A stretch of 64,000 bases of DNA from Psococerastis gibbosa (taxonomy: Eukaryota; Arthropoda; Insecta; Psocodea; Psocidae): contig OZ020487.1 in NCBI GenBank assembly GCA_963971405.1, forward strand, positions 17,457,344-17,521,343. The letters are read 5' to 3'. Of this stretch, positions 1 through 8,883 are shown piece after piece; positions within the stretch are counted from its first letter, which is position 1; each line of letters opens with the position of its first letter. Position numbers and translations under genes: made by a program. The notes under the pieces were generated by a model. It did not search any database. It saw only the letters and a program-made list of their open reading frames with translations, and had not been told where the DNA came from.

Positions 1-634
1 TATGTCCTGCAGCATGTGATGCATTAAGTAAGCGTAATCGTTCTACCAGTTCATTTGGATCGTTCCAATACCGGTATTCACCACCAGATTTTATCCCAAA
101 TAGCTGTTTAATAATCTTTTGATATTTATAACGTTGACTGCCCCTCAGACGACCACTAGTGGTTAAATGAGCTCCAGTTCTTTCCAGCATATCTTTATAA
201 GCTTGTAAATCTTCCGGAGTATAGTTTTCAGGCTTGTTCAAGGTTAATAATTCATATAAGCCCAATGTACCTTGCCATGTTTTATCTTCGATTGTGATTG
301 AATCATCTTCATCATTGAAATGTACAGGGTATGAACCCAGCCTAAATATACCTTCATTACTTCGTGTTAGTCCATAGTATGTATCAATGGTTTTCCTATT
401 ATAATGATCAGGTATAAATAAGTCTAAATATTTGCTAACTCCGGGTTTATTTATTGTTTTTTCTGGTGCTGTCTGTTTGTTCAACTCAATTAATTCTTGT
501 AGTGGTTTCGAGACCGGTTTTAACTTTCGCTCTTGCTGAGCAGCCTCATTGTGTAGATCACGTTTAAGATTAAGGTACTTTTGCTGCAGAGCTTTGCGTA
601 TGTTGACAATATTCTTGATAACTTTAGTATCCAT
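1..634 (-). CDS. DUF8207-like protein of Polinton elements (3' end cut by window edge)
   Basis: An ATG at 632-634 opens a leftward frame of 211 codons with no stop before the window edge. The N-terminal 60 residues are charged and probably helical. The central part shows DTYYG (84-88) and GTLGLYELL (122-130), then a Tyr/Asp-rich helix region and a basic stretch. I recognise this layout as that of proteins annotated with DUF8207, common beside Polinton genes in invertebrate genomes; function unknown. Family members usually end soon after the NELVERLRLL-type segment seen at residues 195-204, so probably only a few tens of residues are missing. It lies 47 bp downstream of the ATPase stop on the same strand and may share its transcript. 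The DUF assignment is from memory of the family. Confidence 0.78.
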   Translation of the reverse strand, partial: MDTKVIKNIVNIRKALQQKYLNLKRDLHNEAAQQERKLKPVSKPLQELIELNKQTAPEKTINKPGVSKYLDLFIPDHYNRKTIDTYYGLTRSNEGIFRLGSYPVHFNDEDDSITIEDKTWQGTLGLYELLTLNKPENYTPEDLQAYKDMLERTGAHLTTSGRLRGSQRYKYQKIIKQLFGIKSGGEYRYWNDPNELVERLRLLNASHAAGH

Positions 635-681
635 ATCTACCTCACCGAGTCACAGTTGAATGAATAATGATGAGTTGAGTG

Positions 682-1431
682 TTAAGCAGAGTTATTTATA
701 TCTTTGAAGTAGTGATCGAATCCCTGCCGATATCGTCCATCGTTTAATCCAAAATCTTTTGCAATAACTAGGAATGCATGTGACTCTTTCCATGCTTCGG
801 CGCAGAGTTTCATGAATGTCGCTAAATCCATATCCCCCGCAACATGGTCTCTATACACATTCTTTATATTAAGTAAATCCTGTTTGAATAGCACGATAAA
901 ATTCAAATTGTCTCGCAACAAATGTTTTGGAATAGAGGTATAGGTCTGAGTGAGATAGAAGCAATCAATCCCTTTATGACGACCCATACAGTAGACATTT
1001 CGAATTTCCGTTTGTGATTCACATGAAACATCGTCGAATATTAGCACAGAGTTAGGTTTGATGTCAGAGAGTGGTGTAACCGAATCGCTTGACCCCGTAA
1101 AAGTCATCCCACGAATAGAATTTACATTTGTCTCAAGCTGCTGGTATTTATGTTGAAACAATGTTTTGCAGAATAAGTATACATTTTCAAATCGTAGCCC
1201 AAACGGATGATATACCATACTGCATAGTAGGCTTGTTTTACCACAACCTGATGGGCCGCAGATTGCACCACGAATCGATCCGGGGAGTAAAGGTCCATGC
1301 TTTCTATTATTCCGTACATCTTCATCTTCTTGACTTAGAATCACACTGAACTTGTGTCTCTGTGGTACGAGCTTCATTATATGACTGATAAAAAAGTTAT
1401 AAATACCACTGTATATATGTATTTTACTCAT
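682..1431 (-). CDS. A32/FtsK-HerA-type genome packaging ATPase
   Basis: 249 residues from the first ATG; the second in-frame ATG (codon 19, at 1377) is an equally likely start and leaves a 66-bp gap to the divergent gene. Visible motifs: Walker A GPSGCGKTS (59-67), Walker B VLIFDD (129-134), a polar TQ pair after a hydrophobic strand (161-162) and a conserved-looking Arg in KHLLRDN (173). This matches the FtsK/HerA-superfamily ATPases that pump DNA into capsids of Polintons, adintoviruses and nucleocytoplasmic large DNA viruses. The role is inferred: ATP-driven packaging at a capsid vertex. It is divergent from the PLA2 gene and followed by the DUF8207-like gene. Length is normal for the family and no key residue is missing. 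Confidence 0.93.
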   Translation of the reverse strand: MSKIHIYSGIYNFFISHIMKLVPQRHKFSVILSQEDEDVRNNRKHGPLLPGSIRGAICGPSGCGKTSLLCSMVYHPFGLRFENVYLFCKTLFQHKYQQLETNVNSIRGMTFTGSSDSVTPLSDIKPNSVLIFDDVSCESQTEIRNVYCMGRHKGIDCFYLTQTYTSIPKHLLRDNLNFIVLFKQDLLNIKNVYRDHVAGDMDLATFMKLCAEAWKESHAFLVIAKDFGLNDGRYRQGFDHYFKDINNSA

Positions 1432-1443
1432 TCACATTTGAGA
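1378..1443. promoter_or_regulatory. candidate divergent promoter between ATPase and PLA2/capsid block
   Basis: This 66-bp AT-rich gap separates the alternative ATPase start (1377, leftward) from the PLA2 start (1444, rightward). It contains TATAAATA at 1398-1405 and TATATAT at 1412-1418, the second readable on either strand. If real, one short region would drive the left block and the capsid block. If the upstream ATPase start (1431) is used, most of this sequence would be coding on the minus strand. No transcript evidence is available. Confidence 0.4.
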
Positions 1444-2169
1444 ATGTCTATGGTGAACAGCATAATTAATAAGTTACCATTTGAAGCACATATCCCCGGC
1501 TATCAATTCTGCGGACCAGGCACCAAGTTAGAAAAACGATTAATTCGAGGAGATCGAGGGAGAAACAAACTTGATCAAGCTTGCCGTGAACACGATATAG
1601 CTTATTCGCAGTCATCAGATATAACTAATCGACACGTAGCGGATATAAAATTAGCAGATCAAGCGTGGCAACGTGTTAAGGCAAAAGATTCATCTATAGG
1701 GGAAAAAATTGTCGCTTTAGGTGTGACAGCTGCAATGAAAGTTAAACGAAAGCTGGGATTTGGGCTGAAGCGGAAAGTATCCTTCAGATCACTATTGACT
1801 TCAGCGAAGAAAGCGATAAAGCTTGCAAAACCACCCACTGTGGCGGATACAATCAAGATTGCTTATAAATCTGTGAAGAAATCAAAGGGAAATAAGGTGA
1901 AACTTCCCCGAATCATACCTATTGCCAAGACAGGTGGTATATTACCACTTATCCCGATATTTGCGGGGCTTTCTGCACTAGGCGCTCTCTCTGGCGGTGC
2001 TGCAGGAATTACATCAGCTGTTAATAAAGTCCATAGTGCACAGAAAAAGTATGAAGAAATGAAACGTCATAATCAAACTATGGAATCTATAGCTATTGGG
2101 AAAGGCTTGTATTTAGCGCCACATAAGAAAGGGAGTGGACTCTACTTGCATCCTTATTCAAAAAACTAA
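1444..2169 (+). CDS. phospholipase A2-domain virion protein with core-protein-like tail
   Basis: 241 residues from ATG 1444; another ATG lies two codons later, and an upstream in-frame ATG (1381) overlaps the ATPase N-terminus on the other strand. The N-terminal domain has the calcium-binding loop YQFCGPGT (20-27) and the catalytic His-Asp pair in REHDIAY (H50, D51), the signature of parvovirus-type secreted-PLA2-like domains that breach membranes during entry. A basic region (about 95-155) follows, then a hydrophobic Gly/Ala-rich segment (163-190) and two C-terminal GLYLxP motifs (221-226 and 232-237). The basic and hydrophobic tail resembles adenovirus core or membrane-active minor proteins, which is inference. 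First gene of the rightward capsid block; 5 bp before the protease. Confidence 0.88.
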   Translation: MSMVNSIINKLPFEAHIPGYQFCGPGTKLEKRLIRGDRGRNKLDQACREHDIAYSQSSDITNRHVADIKLADQAWQRVKAKDSSIGEKIVALGVTAAMKVKRKLGFGLKRKVSFRSLLTSAKKAIKLAKPPTVADTIKIAYKSVKKSKGNKVKLPRIIPIAKTGGILPLIPIFAGLSALGALSGGAAGITSAVNKVHSAQKKYEEMKRHNQTMESIAIGKGLYLAPHKKGSGLYLHPYSKN

Positions 2170-2174
2170 GTTGC

Positions 2175-2555
2175 ATGCCTCGGAACCGTCCAATGACTAA
2201 TGTGGAACTTACAAAATTCACCGCTAACGTTCCTCATTTTCGTGGTGTGTTCATGCGAAATGCATTGCCTCGCATACCATGGAAACATAATGAAGCTGGA
2301 ATAATTAATTTAGATGATGCTATAGGACCTGGTACACATTGGGTTGCTTACCGCAAGATTAGAAACCGAGTTATATACTTCGATAGCTTCGGGGACTTAC
2401 AACCACCATTGGAATTGAAACAATATTTCCACAACTGTACAATATACTACAACCATCAATCGTATCAAACCTATTCAACATCAAATTGTGGGCAGTTATG
2501 TTTAAAATTTCTCTACATGAAAGATCCATTTTCCATACTATTAAAAGTTATATAA
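2175..2555 (+). CDS. adenain-like (C5 family) cysteine protease
   Basis: 126 residues. The expected catalytic set is visible in order: His55 in GTHWVAY, Asp70 in IYFDSFG, Gln98 in the YQTYS stretch and Cys105 in SNCGQLC. The seven-residue Gln-Cys spacing equals that of the adenovirus protease. Known role of the family: cleavage of capsid and core precursors during virion maturation. The protein is shorter than adenovirus adenain (about 200 residues) but typical of compact Polinton proteases. It starts at ATG 2175, six bases after the PLA2 stop codon begins. No frame break or missing active-site residue. Confidence 0.94.
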   Translation: MPRNRPMTNVELTKFTANVPHFRGVFMRNALPRIPWKHNEAGIINLDDAIGPGTHWVAYRKIRNRVIYFDSFGDLQPPLELKQYFHNCTIYYNHQSYQTYSTSNCGQLCLKFLYMKDPFSILLKVI

Positions 2556-2583
2556 GTTATGAATATGTTTGATTTATTGCATT

Positions 2584-3279
2584 ATGTCGCTAGCATTGAC
2601 ATTGAGCGGTAACGACTCATTGCTAAGTAGCAACTACTTCCCACCGATTGTACTTGAGGGTGCATGGGAAATCGGCTTGCTTGACCTCGAAACATACAAT
2701 TCAATTCCTAATCTCTCAAATGGTGTCGTTAAAATTGTAAACAATTCAATTCCTCCGAAGACTAGAATAATTGAAATACCAACTGGATCCTACGAATTGT
2801 TAGATGTAGTCAAGTATATTAATCAAGTGTGGGGTTCTGAAATCATACGGATACGCGCAAATCGGAACACCTTACATTCGGAAGTTATGATAATACATGA
2901 AGACTTTGAAATTGAAGTAAATGAAGAACTAGGATACCTGCTAGGCTTTGGTTATGATGTGATGACATTTTTCCCTGGGGAAAGATATGAATCACCACAT
3001 AGCATTAAAATATCCAAAGTCAATGCAATTCGAATTAATTGTAATATTACAAGTGGATCATATTTGAATGGTAGACCATCACATGCCGTTCATGAATTTT
3101 ATCCTAATGTACCACCTGGCTATCGGATTGTTGAAGCACCAAATACAATCATCTACCATGCTATAAATACGAATGTACTTACAAGTCTAACGTTAGACAT
3201 TGTCGATCAAGACAACGAGACGGTTAATTTCCGAGGAGAAACTATTACTTTACGTCTTCATTTACGTAAACGACAATGA
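2584..3279 (+). CDS. penton-like minor capsid protein
   Basis: 231 residues from ATG 2584; the frame is open five codons further upstream but only from a TTG. Visible hallmarks are the N-terminal LSGNDS and PPIVLEG segments, the YNSIPN motif (38-43), an EIPTGSY segment and a C-terminal FYPNVPPGYRIVE block. These recur in single-jelly-roll minor capsid proteins of Polintons and adintoviruses, which occupy the capsid vertices. A short 17-codon upstream frame (start near 2560) overlaps the start. Its stop codon overlaps the ATG of the next small ORF (ATGA), which suggests coupled or leaky translation. Intact. Confidence 0.9.
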   Translation: MSLALTLSGNDSLLSSNYFPPIVLEGAWEIGLLDLETYNSIPNLSNGVVKIVNNSIPPKTRIIEIPTGSYELLDVVKYINQVWGSEIIRIRANRNTLHSEVMIIHEDFEIEVNEELGYLLGFGYDVMTFFPGERYESPHSIKISKVNAIRINCNITSGSYLNGRPSHAVHEFYPNVPPGYRIVEAPNTIIYHAINTNVLTSLTLDIVDQDNETVNFRGETITLRLHLRKRQ

Positions 3280-3449
3280 GAGTATATATTGCACAGCGGT
3301 ATGCACCATACATCATTCCACATCGGACTTCCACGCAAGCACGTTATATTCGGCTCACTAACGAGAACAAGCAATATTTACAATCAATAGGTTTTAAAAT
3401 CCACGATGACATCAATACTAAACGTGAAGGAGTCCATTCTCGTGGATGA
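3276..3449 (+). CDS. small 57-residue ORF overlapping both capsid genes
   Basis: An ATG at 3276 overlaps the penton stop codon (ATGA), and the frame runs 57 codons to TGA at 3447-3449, overlapping the hexon N-terminus in another frame. It fills the only gap in the capsid block, otherwise 126 bp of unexplained DNA in a very compact element. The peptide is basic and aromatic, starts MRVYIAQRYAPYIIPHRTS and has a short RYIRLTNENKQYL helix-like stretch. No function recognised. The stop-start overlap and the gap filling are the main support; conservation in related elements would decide it. Confidence 0.55.
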   Translation: MRVYIAQRYAPYIIPHRTSTQARYIRLTNENKQYLQSIGFKIHDDINTKREGVHSRG

Positions 3450-4620
3450 GAGTTTAACGCGTTATGAATACCATAAGATTGCACCCTATTCATCAAGTAG
3501 TCTAAATAATAATGATGAAATTCGCATACCAATCCATCAACAAGATATACTTACTCTACCATGTGAAAGCCGACTGTATATTGAAGGGGTGCTAGAAAAA
3601 GGTGTGACAACAATTGCTTATGAAGATGAAGACGGGCTTAGCGCTAATGCTATGGCACACTTATTCTCTGAAATACGCTATGAACTCAATGGGATAACTG
3701 TTGATCATGTGCGAAACCCTGGTATTGCTACTCAGCTTAAAGGGTTAGTATCATTCACCGCTCAAGATGCACAACGTCTTACAAACAGCTCATTTTATAC
3801 CGATGCCAATAAAACAGAGAGGAACTTTAATTTTTGCGTGCCATTGAAAATGCTGTTTGGATTTTGCGAGGATTTTCGACGAGTTCTACTCAACGTTAAA
3901 CAAGAACTTGTGTTAGTGCGATCACGCAGCAATCTGAATGCCATGCGGGATCTTTCAAACACTAAAGACTTAACATTGAAACTAACTACTGTGCTGTGGG
4001 AAATACCTTTCGTAAGTGTGAGTGATAGCCAACGTCTTGAATTGCTGAGTGTACTAAGGGAAAACGTGCGGTTGCCTATTGGCTTTCGAACATGGCAACT
4101 GTATGAATATCCAAACATTCCCTCATCAACATCATCAATTAATTGGCCTGTGCGCATGATTTCTTCAAGTGAAAAACCACGGTTTGCTATTATTGGCTTC
4201 CAAGCTGCCCGAGCGGATGATATTACGAAAGACGCTAGTGCCTTCGATCAATGTGCTATACAACAAATGCAACTATTCCTCGGCTCAGAATGCTATCCAT
4301 ACCATCCGCTACAGGCGAACTTCAACAAAAAGGCTGTCGCTGTGTTGTATGAAAATTTTCTCAATTTCCGGAAACACTACTACATGCAGGATGAAGCAGC
4401 CCCAAACGTTTCCCGTAGTGAATTTCTAAATTCATACCCGATTTGGATTATTGACTGCTCGCGACAGAATGAGCTCATTAAAACAGGTGGTGTTGACATA
4501 CGTTTGGAAATTCATGGCCAAACTAATTTCCCTAATAAAATGAATGCCTACTGTCTACTCATCAGCGACTGCTTATATGAATATGTACCTTTAACTGGTA
4601 TTGTACATCAACTATTGTAA
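3406..4620 (+). CDS. hexon-like major capsid protein (double jelly-roll)
   Basis: 404 residues from ATG 3406. The N-terminal NNNDEIRIPI and QQDILTLP segments (about 34-52), followed by SRLYIEG, are characteristic of Polinton/adintovirus hexon-like proteins, and further aromatic and strand-rich segments run to the C-terminus. Family role: trimers of double jelly-roll subunits build the icosahedral shell. It is the last gene of the rightward block, convergent with the polymerase gene, with 239 bp between their ends. Slightly shorter than many relatives but uninterrupted. The initiation region overlaps the 57-residue ORF. No canonical AATAAA follows within the gap. Confidence 0.93.
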   Translation: MTSILNVKESILVDESLTRYEYHKIAPYSSSSLNNNDEIRIPIHQQDILTLPCESRLYIEGVLEKGVTTIAYEDEDGLSANAMAHLFSEIRYELNGITVDHVRNPGIATQLKGLVSFTAQDAQRLTNSSFYTDANKTERNFNFCVPLKMLFGFCEDFRRVLLNVKQELVLVRSRSNLNAMRDLSNTKDLTLKLTTVLWEIPFVSVSDSQRLELLSVLRENVRLPIGFRTWQLYEYPNIPSSTSSINWPVRMISSSEKPRFAIIGFQAARADDITKDASAFDQCAIQQMQLFLGSECYPYHPLQANFNKKAVAVLYENFLNFRKHYYMQDEAAPNVSRSEFLNSYPIWIIDCSRQNELIKTGGVDIRLEIHGQTNFPNKMNAYCLLISDCLYEYVPLTGIVHQLL

Positions 4621-4622
4621 AT

Positions 4623-4900
4623 GAATGTAAACCATTTTATGATATAATAATTTTATAATACACATATTTTAAAAGAAATCAATGTCTTTTCATATAATCA
4701 CTTAAAACAAGCTTTTAAGCCTAAGACTTATCTATAATACAATAATGACCATGAGCTAAACGAATGTAAACCATTTTATGATATACAAATTTTATAATAC
4801 ACATATTTTAAAAGAAATCAATGTCTTTACATACAATCACTTAAAACAAACTTTTAAACCTAAGACATATCTATAATGCGATAATGACCATGAGCTAAAC
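4623..4900. repeat. two tandem copies of a 139-bp unit at the hexon/polymerase convergence
   Basis: GAATGTAAACCATTTTATGA occurs at 4623 and 4762, and the sequence that follows is nearly identical for 139 bp. Copy 2 (4762-4900) contains the last 13 codons and stop of the polymerase gene. Copy 1 therefore carries a degenerate pseudo-copy of the polymerase C-terminus outside the gene. The unit spans the region where both convergent transcripts must end, so both termination regions are duplicated. Confidence 0.92.
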
Positions 4901-7900
4901 TATCAATTCCATTACGACACACATACCGTTTATCATCATAAGGACTAAGAGTGACTTTTTGCTGTTTAATTGTAAAAAGCTTATGATCTCTACTTTGAAT
5001 ACGGAACATTGGTTTACGTGAGTCTTTTGCTATGCAAGGCTTAAATAAGGTATTGTAATAGTCTTGATGGTTAATATGTTTAAGGGTTGAACGAACTATA
5101 CCTTTGCCCACTTTCTTCTCCTTTCCCTCCTCTAAAAGGGAATACAATTTTGGGCGTAAAGCAACACATTGTAAAATGTGAGATTGAGCATTTTCATCTT
5201 TGAACGTTCCCACTTTCTTTTTATTTTCAATATTGTATAAGAGATGGTTCGGAGGATATACTGAGTTATCAAATAAATGGGGATATGGTTTTAAATCAGT
5301 GTACAAATCATCACTCTCAACCTCATAAACGAGCGAATCTGTATCTGTTAAAATCAGTGCAGCTTTATCACCATACATTTGTTTTACAAAGTTATAATGA
5401 AATTCATACATAACTACCTTGGATAGTTCGAGAACGGTTAGGCCAATAAATATTGGCTTGTTTAGCAAAATATTAGTTTTTTTTGACCGGACTGCTATTA
5501 AATCGTTTGAAAAAATCTTAAAATCTTTAAATGCAGGGGATGAGATAAGTTTACGAGCTCGTTTGGCAGTGTTAACTAACTCTAATTTTGCGTGATTTCT
5601 AACATTCTCCATTGTCTTCCCATACATACTATTAATTTTCAATTTATAAAAATCCTTCTCGAAATCATTACAAGCTAATTTCCGTTTTTCTGTGTTAAAA
5701 TCGATAAAGGGTCGCATCCAAGCGCTTTGCTTAAAAGCTAAAATTTTATGTATACATTTTAATTTTAATCCCAATTCTAAACATTGCTTCAAATTTCGAT
5801 AATGTATTATATAGTTGTGTTTATCGTTTAAGTTGGGAATAAGCTTTGAGATGTTGGATGTTAAAGATATATCATTTTCAGCGAGAAATTCCTTACAATA
5901 GGGGGAAATCATGTCTGATGTTACAACACAATGTTCAGCTGCTAGTGGGTATTCATTATGTAAATCATGTAATTTTTGTGGATATTCCATGTCCACCTGT
6001 AATATGAACCCATCATCGCCCTCATCAGGTGCGAGCATTACATTAAAGTTTTTGATTTCTTCCTCCTCCATCCAGCGAAACCCACTAATAGGTAAAAATT
6101 GACGCATCGCATGTCCGTATAAGTTAGTGCAATCCCAATATACTATAAATTTGGATGGCTTATTTGAGTCAAATTTTTTTAAGTATTTATTGTTGCTTTC
6201 CGCAAATCTTTTTGAAATCATACTTATACCCCCGCGAATCCCAGCCTCACAAAACAAATACATATCAGGTTCGCTCAATAGCTCAAGTTCTACTCCTGTC
6301 ATTTTCAGACAGCTCTGAAGAGCTAGCCCTGGTGCTGTGTACATGTGACAAATTTCGAGGTTATCGTTTTCAAAACATAAGGCTCTAAAGGCTTCAAAAA
6401 CATCGCAAAGGAGAAGGGTGTCTGTTAATACATACAAGTCTTGGTATTCTCCTAAATTCTTTATACTAAAAGCATTCCACACCTTTTGAGCATGTTCATA
6501 TTTTTCTTGTGAAATCCCCTCTTGAGTTAATTGACTAAAAAATGCATCAATTGGAGGTAAGTGTTCCTCATTAAATTTTGATTCGTGCGTTATATATTCA
6601 TAGGGGAAGACACCCTTCCTCAACATCAAGTCTAATTTTTCACCCACAAAACATGTTTTCATAATTTTAAATTTATTTTTATCCGCATCAACAAGATTTT
6701 TAACTAATGAATCTAAAGAGGAGGCCATAAATTGATAAGTGTCTAAAAAGCGTAACTCTCCAATACTAAAGGCTATATATTCCTCCATAGTTTTAGCTAT
6801 ACAAGTAATTTTCATATTTTTTAGTTTCCCAACCCCTTCCATGATAAGATGACCATCATAACGTTTTAAGTTATGCATAAAAACGGGGATATGTTTTGGA
6901 GTTCGAAAATTGCTCATATTACAAACATTATGTAATGCTTGTCTATATTTTCCCGTTATATGACAGTGGTCTATTACACGATCATTTCCTAGTGGTTTTT
7001 GACAAACATTACAAATGACAGAGTTTTTAAAATTTTCTCTATCCTTATCAGTCATAATTACTGCTTTAATATTTTTATAAATGTTTAAAATTTCATCCTT
7101 AACATTTAATAACGATTTCAAAAACACATCAACAGCATTGGCTCCCCTGTAAACTACCGGTTCTTTAAACTTATTCCCATTGATATCTACAACAACATAA
7201 CAAAACCCTGATGGTATATGTGCAGATAATTTTTCAGTGTTACAAATAGTCCCTTCAACGGGACTGAGAATGCTCTCGAAATCGGCATATATTCTATATG
7301 CTACAGGGATCATATATTGTGCCTTATCAAATTTCATAGTGCTTTTCTCCTTAATTGGAAATGTGGTTTTTTGAGGATCATGTCTTGAGCAGAGTGGCTT
7401 ATGTTCATGTAAGCGTTCAGCACTACTAAAGGCGTGTATGCACCAACGACAATAAAACTTTTGTTCCTTATGTTTAGTGATTGAGAAATTAAGTTTGTTG
7501 AAATTTTTAATAAGACAATAATGTGAATTTTCGTCTTCCGTTATGTAAAGCAGATCCACCTGCTTATTATAATGGTGACTTTGTGATAAATATAATGGGT
7601 ACAGTCTGTGATCATAACCAAACACATTTACTCCAATATTATTATTTTTTTCAAATTTTGAAATGACTTGCAAAGATACTGGGTAAGTTATACCACTCAT
7701 ATCTAACTCTTTTTCATACTTTTTATAATTATAAACCCGCTGAGCATCCCGACTTACTGGATGTAAGTATGCTAAAATTGACCATATAAAACATTTGAGA
7801 TCGTCATTTTTAATATTGATTACTGCTTTAGTGTTATAGATTTTTTTGGGTAAAGGGATGTAACTACTACCACTGCATGGATTATATTCAGCAATAAAAA

Positions 7901-8837
7901 TAACAAAACGTTTTAAAGATTTCAACACCCACCCGCTTCCCATTGCTTGAAATTTATCTATTTTTACTAAAATTTGTTCAATCATTTGTTGATATTTTAT
8001 TGTGGAGTCATCAGTGAGGAAAAGTTGTTCGTTTTTAGCATGAAACCATGCTTCAGTATAGTTTTTATTATTGTCGGGTCCGCGTTCAAATTTAATGTGT
8101 AAGGCTACATACCATTTAATTGCATTAAAAAGTTTAATGTTTTCAGTTGTAATAGAATCAACCTCACCTTCCATATTATTTAAATATACAACGGGATCAT
8201 GTATGGTTATGTTTTTATAATTGTATTGTTTTACTACACCATCTAGAGCTATAGATGTTTTGCATAAAAAGTTCTCCTCGTTGGATAGTGCTCCCCCGCT
8301 CATAATTGTGCAATTATTCTTATGATTAGTAAAATCTTCCCTCATAAACAATTTCTTGCAATTCAAACAATTAATAATATGTATGCTTAATATGTGGACT
8401 TTCAAACTATACTTCCGAGCAAAAGGGACCGAACAGAATTCACAAATATATTTACACTCAAGGGTTTTAACAGATACAGGATTCTCATACTTACACGAAA
8501 AGATAGATGAACATTCTTTACACAGAACTGTAAGTGGACTGGAGTTGTTGATTTTGCCCCCGCATGCCTTGCAGTCCTCTCCATTCCCAGCAGATGTCAG
8601 TTTTGGGGTGATTTGTTCAGTTTCCTTCCCGCGATTAGCTGATGTATGTCGCTGCAATATATGATGAGATAGGTCCTCTCTGCATGTGAATGTAGCTTTA
8701 CATTTTTTGCACGGTATAATACTAACTCCATGTTTGTTTATAGCATGCCTTTTCAAATGACAATTTAGTGTGAAACTCACAGCACATATTCTACACACAT
8801 ATTCCCTCGCGTTCAGTTTCCTTTTCTTCGATTCCAT
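4860..8837 (-). CDS. PolB: protein-primed-type family B DNA polymerase with zinc fingers and an endonuclease VII-like insert
   Basis: 1,325 residues from ATG 8835-8837. Order of parts: basic start; C2H2 fingers (C15/C18/H31/H36 and C43/C46/H59/H64); further Cys/His clusters to about residue 175; a 3'-5' exonuclease with YADFES (about 517), FMHNLKRYDGHL (about 652) and VLTDTLLLCDVF (about 810); inserted between exonuclease motifs, CNVCQKPL with DHCHITGKYR (about 607-630), the zinc-binding HNH/endonuclease VII signature; polymerase motifs WDCTNLYG (A, about 901), KINSMYGK (B, about 1067) and LTDTDS (C, about 1162). All catalytic Asp residues are present. Polintons are thought to replicate by protein priming from their termini. 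Leftward, with a promoter-like repeat upstream and a duplicated 3' end. Confidence 0.97.
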   Translation of the reverse strand: MESKKRKLNAREYVCRICAVSFTLNCHLKRHAINKHGVSIIPCKKCKATFTCREDLSHHILQRHTSANRGKETEQITPKLTSAGNGEDCKACGGKINNSSPLTVLCKECSSIFSCKYENPVSVKTLECKYICEFCSVPFARKYSLKVHILSIHIINCLNCKKLFMREDFTNHKNNCTIMSGGALSNEENFLCKTSIALDGVVKQYNYKNITIHDPVVYLNNMEGEVDSITTENIKLFNAIKWYVALHIKFERGPDNNKNYTEAWFHAKNEQLFLTDDSTIKYQQMIEQILVKIDKFQAMGSGWVLKSLKRFVIFIAEYNPCSGSSYIPLPKKIYNTKAVINIKNDDLKCFIWSILAYLHPVSRDAQRVYNYKKYEKELDMSGITYPVSLQVISKFEKNNNIGVNVFGYDHRLYPLYLSQSHHYNKQVDLLYITEDENSHYCLIKNFNKLNFSITKHKEQKFYCRWCIHAFSSAERLHEHKPLCSRHDPQKTTFPIKEKSTMKFDKAQYMIPVAYRIYADFESILSPVEGTICNTEKLSAHIPSGFCYVVVDINGNKFKEPVVYRGANAVDVFLKSLLNVKDEILNIYKNIKAVIMTDKDRENFKNSVICNVCQKPLGNDRVIDHCHITGKYRQALHNVCNMSNFRTPKHIPVFMHNLKRYDGHLIMEGVGKLKNMKITCIAKTMEEYIAFSIGELRFLDTYQFMASSLDSLVKNLVDADKNKFKIMKTCFVGEKLDLMLRKGVFPYEYITHESKFNEEHLPPIDAFFSQLTQEGISQEKYEHAQKVWNAFSIKNLGEYQDLYVLTDTLLLCDVFEAFRALCFENDNLEICHMYTAPGLALQSCLKMTGVELELLSEPDMYLFCEAGIRGGISMISKRFAESNNKYLKKFDSNKPSKFIVYWDCTNLYGHAMRQFLPISGFRWMEEEEIKNFNVMLAPDEGDDGFILQVDMEYPQKLHDLHNEYPLAAEHCVVTSDMISPYCKEFLAENDISLTSNISKLIPNLNDKHNYIIHYRNLKQCLELGLKLKCIHKILAFKQSAWMRPFIDFNTEKRKLACNDFEKDFYKLKINSMYGKTMENVRNHAKLELVNTAKRARKLISSPAFKDFKIFSNDLIAVRSKKTNILLNKPIFIGLTVLELSKVVMYEFHYNFVKQMYGDKAALILTDTDSLVYEVESDDLYTDLKPYPHLFDNSVYPPNHLLYNIENKKKVGTFKDENAQSHILQCVALRPKLYSLLEEGKEKKVGKGIVRSTLKHINHQDYYNTLFKPCIAKDSRKPMFRIQSRDHKLFTIKQQKVTLSPYDDKRYVCRNGIDSLAHGHYRIIDMS

Positions 8838-8883
8838 GCTGTACGATTACACAAATTCACTACAATGAAGTGGTACTACGCGA

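Noticed and set aside
1128..1349. Plus frame opposite the ATPase
   Set aside because: Shadow of the ATPase on the other strand; no ATG context or domain.
4169..4429. Second plus frame inside the hexon gene, and minus frames at 3344-3532 and 3795-4157
   Set aside because: Shadows of the well-supported hexon frame.
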